Shown piece by piece: positions 59,001 through 64,000 of a stretch of DNA of 64,000 bases. Numbering within the stretch: position 1 is the first letter of the stretch; each line of letters opens with the position of its first letter. A model generated the notes under the pieces. That model was not told where the DNA came from. It ran no database searches and saw only the letters and a program-made list of their open reading frames with translations. Both the position numbers and the translations under genes were made by a program. This DNA is from Saprospiraceae bacterium (GTDB taxonomy: Bacteria; Bacteroidota; Bacteroidia; Chitinophagales; Saprospiraceae): the NCBI GenBank assembly GCA_020631355.1, contig JAHDHL010000008.1, forward strand, positions 1 to 64,000, written 5' to 3'.

Positions 59001-60650
59001 AACCCATCTTGTACGGATTATTTTGAGATATCGGATTTAAATGCGAATGCCTATATGTTGGGTATAGTGGATGACAATGGTTGTACACTGGAATTACCGA
59101 ATAACGTCATTAGCGAACCGGATTGTTCTGACTTTGATTTTGTGAATGTAATATTCGATAATGCTGCCTGTGCAGATGATGATGGTGGTTCGATTACCAT
59201 CGAGATTTCAGGAGGACAAGGTGACCTTACCTACGATATCGGAAATGGTGTGACACCATTCACTACCAATAATTCCATGCATACCTTTGATGCATTACCC
59301 TCTGGTGATTATACCATTAATGTACTGGATGAAAGATTGTGCTCCATCACTTTCACTTCAACCATCACACTGGCTCAGCCAGATGCATTATCAGGTTTGG
59401 TCAATACGATTAATCCAACAGCTATCGGTGCGAGTGATGGTGTAATTTGTATCACTCCACAAGGTGGAACAGCTCCTTACTCCCTGATAACTTCCTGTGG
59501 TAATGCAATAGAAGGAGATGGTGGCTGTGGAGGTACATTCTTTATTGATGGTTTACCCCAAGGAACTTGTTCTATTACGATAGAAGATGCAAATCAATGT
59601 ATGATTACTGTTGATGTGGCATTGGAAGACCCTGTTTGTAATGGCTTTGCTTTTCAGGGAGTCATGTCAGAAGATGCTTCATGTAATGGAAGTGATAATG
59701 GAAGTATTGAGATTGTGTTGGATGGAGGAACGGCTCCCTTTGAATATTCAATAGACGGAGGAAGCACATTCACATCAGATAATTCCAATATTTTCCTTTT
59801 TAATGATTTGGAGTCTGGAACCTATGATATCGAAGTGAGGGATGCGATTGGTTGTGTCATTACTTCTGACGAATCCATTGTAATAGCAGAACCTGCTTCA
59901 TTGGATTTGCTTATAGGTGATTCCGACAGTGATTGTTTTACAAGAGGAGAAGGAAGCCTGACCGTAGAAGTGAATGGTGGTACACCCGATTATTCCTATG
60001 TTTGGTCCAATGGCGGTACAGCTCCTGTTAATGCCAATTTGTTATCAGGTTTCTACACAGTTACGGTAACGGATTTCAATGCCTGTACTGGTACCATAGA
60101 GGGGGAGGTGTTAGATGCCCCAACATTCAATATGAATATTACTTTGGATGCGGGTACAGTTTCTGAAATAGATATAAATCTAGGAGAATCCTTGGAATTG
60201 ATGGTCGATACGGATGCCAGTAATCCTACTTTCGAATGGTCCCCACCTTCGGGCTTATCCAATGATGATACGGCAAATGTCATTGCCACTCCGACAGAGG
60301 ATACGGAATATTTGGTCAGGGTGACAGCCGATAGTGGATGCTCTGATTCAAGGACACTGAGAGTGAATGTCCTGAATAATTTCAAGATTGTCATTCCTAA
60401 TACATTCTCTCCCAATGGTGATAGCAACAATGATGATTTCTATGTCATTACCGAGGGGATGGTAGAAGTAACGGATTTTAAGATATATAATCGTTGGGGC
60501 CAACTGATTCACGATAATCCTACTCAACCGTGGGATGGCCGATTCAGAGGCAAGGACCAACCCGTGGATACTTACGTTTATGTCATCTCTTATATAGGTG
60601 ATGAACAACCCGTCAAGACGATTTCAGGAGACATATTATTAGTACGATAA
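56088..60650 (+). CDS. Large adhesin with Ig-like repeats and T9SS type B (gliding-motility) sorting domain
   Basis: 1520 residues from ATG 56088 (a TTG lies three bases upstream). Signal peptide, then nine tandem repeats of about 80 residues (45-745). Each has a FCxxDNPTVxDL opening, an IQWY core, GEDYFATQ and GCES, i.e. Ig-like domains with two conserved Cys. After them come SprB-like repeats with GGTAPY and SGGQGDL motifs and a type B C-terminal domain: FSPNGDSNNDDFYVI, FKIYNRWGQLIH, WDGRFRGKDQPVDTYVYVI. The type B tail sends it through T9SS with PorP/SprF-type partners. It heads the unit with PorP (9 bp) and the OmpA-type gene. Confidence 0.92.
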   Translation: MKKKRLLCMMLLTCCFYFVFGNDLRHTPSAKPMMEDSGISCIPDPPTGSPSQIFCLIDHPTVADLLANGTNVQWYETSVSTIPLDATVLLEDGEDYFATQTVAGCESTGRLQVLVSLDDPGIPGGDNVQEFCQVDNPTVANLVALGANIQWYSTSTSTNPLAQGVALVSGEDYYATQIAGGCESDSRFLVVAIINDTDTPLGESIQSFCLIDNPTVNDLAALGTNIQWYVDATSTSPLLPIVGLEEGEDYFATQTANGCESSGRFQVVVTMEDPPTPTASNIFPVFCQSDVATVGDLEATGIGIQWYENLSSDSPLSPNVELQNGEDYFATQTVDGCESTGRLQVIISIEDPVAPSSPSGDNFVSFCVNDAAIIGDLVAVGSNIQWYDDETGGTPIFPLTPLVDGEDYYATQTVNGCESSTRLLVNVTIYDIVPPTAMEPNPVFCSIAQPTLADINITGDGIQWYVDNTSQSPLDLSTPIIDGTTYFASQTQNGCESTNRLEITVTVSDPLAPTTSSSIQTFCMIDNPTLASMDMTGDGIQWYEDNTSTNPLSISTPLVDGEDYFATQTVDGCESDTRTTVQVVLENPLPPTTNNNNQTFCLGDNPTVSDISMNSSNTVWYDDAVSTMPLLPSTLLVNGEDYFASQIVNGCESMGRIQINITLNDTDAPIALNATQDFCITDNPTIADLEIFGTDISWYDDATGGTPLPDNLPLTDSENYFATQLQAGCESAMRTEVIANLLPIPDNTLILNAMNVSVCMGESTFIQILASESDVLYQLMDFNTGTPIGAAVMGNGSTISLPTGNLSENTFFQVSATNSIVNTCTSTLLSQVTVVVDDIPSIAEAGMGQVVCNESSTMLEAQAPSLGLGTWTQVSGPNTAVFDDENLPNATVSQLVPGMYTFEWTVSNGACAGTSDQVEIEVFELTANITTVNVSQVGGNDGSLGICLDGGTAPYDVLWTPDEVGQLNMPSNPSCTDYFEISDLNANAYMLGIVDDNGCTLELPNNVISEPDCSDFDFVNVIFDNAACADDDGGSITIEISGGQGDLTYDIGNGVTPFTTNNSMHTFDALPSGDYTINVLDERLCSITFTSTITLAQPDALSGLVNTINPTAIGASDGVICITPQGGTAPYSLITSCGNAIEGDGGCGGTFFIDGLPQGTCSITIEDANQCMITVDVALEDPVCNGFAFQGVMSEDASCNGSDNGSIEIVLDGGTAPFEYSIDGGSTFTSDNSNIFLFNDLESGTYDIEVRDAIGCVITSDESIVIAEPASLDLLIGDSDSDCFTRGEGSLTVEVNGGTPDYSYVWSNGGTAPVNANLLSGFYTVTVTDFNACTGTIEGEVLDAPTFNMNITLDAGTVSEIDINLGESLELMVDTDASNPTFEWSPPSGLSNDDTANVIATPTEDTEYLVRVTADSGCSDSRTLRVNVLNNFKIVIPNTFSPNGDSNNDDFYVITEGMVEVTDFKIYNRWGQLIHDNPTQPWDGRFRGKDQPVDTYVYVISYIGDEQPVKTISGDILLVR

Positions 60651-60659
60651 CCCATTCCC

Positions 60660-61679
60660 ATGAAAAAATATTCTTTTATATATATAATGGTATGTTCCTT
60701 TTTGCTTTTTGGAGGAATATCACAAGCTCAGAACATCCACTTTTCCCAATTCTATAATGCTCCCATTTGGTTGAATCCATCACTGACAGGACATATCGAG
60801 GGAAAGTACAGGGCCAATCTGAATTACAAGAGACAATGGACAGGTATAACCCGTTCTGGGGTTTACAATACTCCGGCTATTTCTTTTGATATGAATTTGA
60901 GGAAAAGAACGAATTCAAGGCATTCTTTCGGTGTAGGTTTGGGCTTGGTGAATGATATGAGTAGTTCAGATAACAAACTGACACATCTTACTGTACTCTT
61001 AGGCGGAGCAGCCCACCTGAACCTCGATCAGAATGAGAGACACTTCATCTCAGTAGGCTTCAATGCTGGAATGTCGAGCCGTAGGCTCAAGACGCAAGAA
61101 ATGTTATTCGCTTCGCAATACGATGGTGAATCACTGAATCCTGGCGTATCCAGTGGCGAACAATTCGAACAGACCTCGGTCATTAATCTGGATACCAGAT
61201 TGGGTGTGACATACAGTGCATATCCATCAGCTAAGACCCAATTGAAAGTTGGGGCTACATTATTCCATCCCGTGAAAATGAATGAATCATTCTTGGGATT
61301 GGAAGCTGACAGACCACTGAATTACCTCATGCATGCAGAAGCCAAACATGCATTTACAGATAAATGGGCCATACTTCCATATTTCCTTTATATGGGACAG
61401 GCCAAGACTTCCGAGATATTACTAGGAACCAATCTGGGTATTGGACTCAATGATGATTATACCTTGTATGTAGGAGGAGGTTACAGGGTAAGGGATGGTA
61501 TGATAGCAGCCTTGGGCATCCAATATAACCAATTCGAACTGGGATTGAGTTATGATGTCAATACCACTTCTTTGGGTGGCATCACCAATGGTAGGGGTGA
61601 CCTCGAATTATCATTCCAATATATCGGATTATCCAAGAAGAACGAGGATCCTGTATTACCGGCACTCCGTTATTTCTAA
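60660..61679 (+). CDS. PorP/SprF-family T9SS outer-membrane protein
   Basis: A 339-residue outer-membrane barrel with signal peptide ending GGISQAQ. The opening IHFSQFYNAPIWLNPSLTGH (FSQFxxxPxxxNPAxxG) and the block NYKRQWTGITRSGVYNTPAISFDM are the PorP/SprF signature, followed by alternate amphipathic strands to the end. In Bacteroidota these proteins help deliver or anchor type B cargo of the type IX system, and they usually sit directly downstream of that cargo gene, as here. Length is normal. Confidence 0.93.
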   Translation: MKKYSFIYIMVCSFLLFGGISQAQNIHFSQFYNAPIWLNPSLTGHIEGKYRANLNYKRQWTGITRSGVYNTPAISFDMNLRKRTNSRHSFGVGLGLVNDMSSSDNKLTHLTVLLGGAAHLNLDQNERHFISVGFNAGMSSRRLKTQEMLFASQYDGESLNPGVSSGEQFEQTSVINLDTRLGVTYSAYPSAKTQLKVGATLFHPVKMNESFLGLEADRPLNYLMHAEAKHAFTDKWAILPYFLYMGQAKTSEILLGTNLGIGLNDDYTLYVGGGYRVRDGMIAALGIQYNQFELGLSYDVNTTSLGGITNGRGDLELSFQYIGLSKKNEDPVLPALRYF

Positions 61680-61696
61680 CCCGTTAATCAGCTATC

Positions 61697-63928
61697 ATGA
61701 GAATCATACTTTCATATTGTTTTGTCTTATTATCCATTACAGTCACCTTGGCACAGCCGGGTCGTAGCCAGCAGTCATGGACAGACAACTATCGGATTGC
61801 ACAGGCACTATTGGCCGAATCCAGTTATTATAATGCTTCTACTTACCTCGTTAGGGCTTTCGAACTCAAAGGGGCCGATGACGTGGACCTCATGTATCTC
61901 ATCGCTAAGACCTATATGAATGCTAGGGATTATGATAATGCAGCCAAGTACTTCCGGATGACCCTCGACCATGATGTCACCAATAAATTCAGGGAAAGTC
62001 GTTGGTATTATGCAAGAATGCTCAAGCAGGCAGGCTCCTATAATGAGGCCCTAACCCAATTCCAGGTATTGGAGTCCTACACGAATCCCAAGTCACACCG
62101 CATTGCAGATGAGATAAAGGGCTGCGAACTGGCATTGAGTGGAAAGGAATCCCATCTGTCCCAATTGGAGGAAGTTACAGCTATCAATTCCAATTATTCG
62201 GAATACGGAGCCATGCCATTGAAAGATGGGAGTCTATTGTATTCATCCCTGAATTCCAATGAATTGATTTACACGAATCGCAGCATGCAATATTCGAAAA
62301 TCTATCAGACCAATAAGTCTGATGGTACAGTGGTAGAAGCAGGTATTCCTTTGAATGACAAGATCAACCAACCCGAAACACATAATGGTCATGGTGCATT
62401 ATCCGATGACGGTAGACGCTTGTATTTTACTCGTTGCGAAGCCAAACCGGACCATCAACCCCATTGTAAGATTTTCTTTTCTACCAAGGTGAATGGGGAT
62501 TGGTCAGAAGCAAGGGAGTTGGGTTCGAATATCAATGGCCGTGGAACTTCTACCCACCCATATTTCTCCAATGGGAAATTATACTTTTCCAGTGATCGGG
62601 ATGGAGGCTATGGAGGTCTGGATATCTGGGTAGCACAAGCCAATTCGGATGGTTCTTTCCAGAATCCGCAGAATGTAGGTGCGAATATCAATACCAGCGG
62701 AGATGAGATTACACCCTACTTTGACCTCAAGGAACAAATATTATATTTTTCCTCTGATGGTCATCCCGGATATGGTGGTTTCGACATATTTCAATCCAAA
62801 GGATTGAACCATGTATTTTCGGAACCAGAGAACATACTTTACCCACTGAATTCCTCAGCGGATGATATGTACTATATCCTTGATGAGACTAAGGATAATG
62901 TAGGATTCCTGACTTCGAATCGCTCAGGAGCCAGAGCCATTGATAATCCTACTTGTTGTGATGACATCTTTATGTTCAGTAAGATAAAACACACAGGTGA
63001 TGTCAATATTGGAGGGTATGTTTACCTAGAGGGAAATGAGGCAAGAAATCCGATTGATGGTGCTAAGGTGGAATTATTCGAGTTAGATAATAAGGGAAAT
63101 CTTAAATTACTGGATACTTGGCTGACGGAGGATCAGGAACCTTATTCATTCGTTATCAATAGTAACAAGGAATACGTCATCAAGGCTTCCAAAAAGTCAT
63201 ATGAACCGAACGAACAACAAATACAACCCAATGGGAAAACGAGGATTTTCAAGGACATTCCAATTGATAGGGATTGTATTCCGTTGTCAGGATTGGTCTT
63301 TGAGGATGATTCCAAGAATAAGACCATTCTCCAAGGAGCCATCATCCGTTTGATTGAAACCAGACCGAATGGCGAACAGGTTGTACTTTCTGAAGCTATT
63401 TCAACCATAGATGGTTATGAGTTATGTGCACCTCCTAATAAGAAGATGAAAATGATAATTAGTAAGGATGGTGTGTTGACTGATAGTTATGATGTTTCCA
63501 CAATTGGTGCAACTGACCCTGAACGGTTCGATATCGTACTTCTCAAGGACCAACTGAACGTTGGTTTCAAGATTGAGAATATTCTCTATGATTTCAATTC
63601 GTCCATTCTTCGTCCGGAGTCCAAGATTGAGTTGGATAGGATTTATCATCTCATGGTGCTCAACCCACAAATCATTCTGGAAATCGGTTCTCATACGGAC
63701 AATAAAGGTTCGGTGGACTACAACGTGGCCTTATCCCAACGTAGAGCCAAAAGTGCAGTGGATTATCTCATATCAAAAGGGATTCCCACATATAGGTTGA
63801 AATCTCATGGTTATGGAGAATTACAACCCGTAGCACCGAACCGATACCCTGATGGCAGGGATAATCCGGATGGTAGACAACTCAATAGAAGAACGGAATT
63901 CAAGATTGTAGGTAGAATTTCCAATTAG
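61697..63928 (+). CDS. OmpA-family protein with TPR and PD40 repeats (PorE/SprE-like context)
   Basis: 743 residues. Signal peptide ends TVTLAQ. A TPR-like part (about 20-130), WD40-like PD40 repeats at about 170-400 (SDDGRRLYFTRCEA, NGKLYFSSDRDGGYGGLDIWVA, EQILYFSSDGHPGYGGFDIF), a carboxypeptidase-regulatory-like domain (about 440-620) and an OmpA peptidoglycan-binding domain at the end (ILYDFNSSILRPESKIELDRI, SHTDNKGSVDYNVALSQRRAKSAVDYL, NRRTEFKIVG). It follows PorP by 17 bp. It probably tethers the type B export site to the cell wall (family knowledge). Confidence 0.92.
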   Translation: MRIILSYCFVLLSITVTLAQPGRSQQSWTDNYRIAQALLAESSYYNASTYLVRAFELKGADDVDLMYLIAKTYMNARDYDNAAKYFRMTLDHDVTNKFRESRWYYARMLKQAGSYNEALTQFQVLESYTNPKSHRIADEIKGCELALSGKESHLSQLEEVTAINSNYSEYGAMPLKDGSLLYSSLNSNELIYTNRSMQYSKIYQTNKSDGTVVEAGIPLNDKINQPETHNGHGALSDDGRRLYFTRCEAKPDHQPHCKIFFSTKVNGDWSEARELGSNINGRGTSTHPYFSNGKLYFSSDRDGGYGGLDIWVAQANSDGSFQNPQNVGANINTSGDEITPYFDLKEQILYFSSDGHPGYGGFDIFQSKGLNHVFSEPENILYPLNSSADDMYYILDETKDNVGFLTSNRSGARAIDNPTCCDDIFMFSKIKHTGDVNIGGYVYLEGNEARNPIDGAKVELFELDNKGNLKLLDTWLTEDQEPYSFVINSNKEYVIKASKKSYEPNEQQIQPNGKTRIFKDIPIDRDCIPLSGLVFEDDSKNKTILQGAIIRLIETRPNGEQVVLSEAISTIDGYELCAPPNKKMKMIISKDGVLTDSYDVSTIGATDPERFDIVLLKDQLNVGFKIENILYDFNSSILRPESKIELDRIYHLMVLNPQIILEIGSHTDNKGSVDYNVALSQRRAKSAVDYLISKGIPTYRLKSHGYGELQPVAPNRYPDGRDNPDGRQLNRRTEFKIVGRISN

Positions 63929-63953
63929 AACAGAATACAATACCCGGTGATAT

Positions 63954-63995
63954 GGAGTAGCTCTTGTAATTGTGGGCTGCTCCTTTCTTGTTTTA
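63954..63995 (+). terminator. Terminator of the adhesin-PorP-OmpA operon
   Basis: GGAGTAGC (63954-63961) pairs with GCTGCTCC (63976-63983) with one G-U pair, then TTTCTTGTTTT. Confidence 0.75.
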
Positions 63996-64000
63996 TGGTT

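Noticed and set aside
1-64000. tRNA, rRNA, insertion sequence or integrase
   Set aside because: Scanning by eye found no cloverleaf-like, rRNA-like or transposase-like sequence. A tRNAscan or ISfinder run was not possible.

Overview
The window comes from a free-living Bacteroidota, probably of the Saprospiria/Cytophagia/Chitinophagia type. The evidence is: promoters of the TTG-N19/20-TAnnTTTG kind; a hybrid two-component system; a carboxypeptidase-regulatory-domain TonB receptor; type IX secretion (T9SS) sorting domains of type A and type B; and a PorP/SprF plus OmpA pair. No tRNA or rRNA gene, transposase or phage structural operon was seen.

Layout. 1-452: leader-distal tail of a CRISPR array (no cas genes inside the window), three back-to-back small hairpins and a bidirectional terminator. 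483-16011: almost all minus strand; lipoproteins, a GNAT acetyltransferase, a methyltransferase and a BaiN/YhiN flavoprotein, then a tight run led by a 1357-residue hybrid sensor/regulator with a BNR-repeat lipoprotein, a glycoside-hydrolase-like secreted protein and a secreted SPOR-like protein; then an HGSNAT-like membrane acyltransferase with an SRPBCC protein. 16142-18071: Cys/Met-metabolism PLP enzyme divergent from an Lrp/AsnC regulator. 18114-24338: a four-gene unit (epimerase-like SDR, two tandem DUF6498 membrane paralogues, cREC domain), a lipocalin-like lipoprotein, a Rof-like protein, a T9SS cargo protein and a Tat-type GMC oxidoreductase. 24670-30039: TonB receptor, 2H phosphoesterase, lone Opp/Dpp-type permease, glyA.

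30316-40421 is the most unusual part: four tandem paralogues on the plus strand. Each has a signal peptide, a nearly invariant N-terminal module, a variable shaft with GIGT-type repeats, a phage-tail-spike-type intramolecular chaperone (Peptidase S74) with the Ser-Lys dyad intact, a coiled coil, and a T9SS type A sorting domain. Each has its own terminator. They look like secreted trimeric fibres, and the position of a potentially self-cleaving domain upstream of the sorting signal is a real puzzle.

40581-47321: DUF6428 protein, a cytochrome c-like lipoprotein split by an apparent frameshift in a T7 tract, a serine hydrolase, a zincin lipoprotein, a sterol-desaturase-family hydroxylase and a zincin with a degenerate motif. 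47434-55633: a possible hydrocarbon/aldehyde/carboxylate module (PaaK-like ligase, DUF6616-like protein, aldehyde dehydrogenase with divergent AraC regulator, SnoaL-like protein, GH3-family adenylating enzyme, TetR regulator divergent from AlkB-type monooxygenase, with a perfect 11-bp-arm operator over the alkB promoter). 56088-63928: a T9SS-linked unit of a large type B adhesin with nine Ig-like repeats, PorP/SprF and an OmpA/PD40 protein.

Functions are assigned by reading motifs and family resemblance only. No database search was run.
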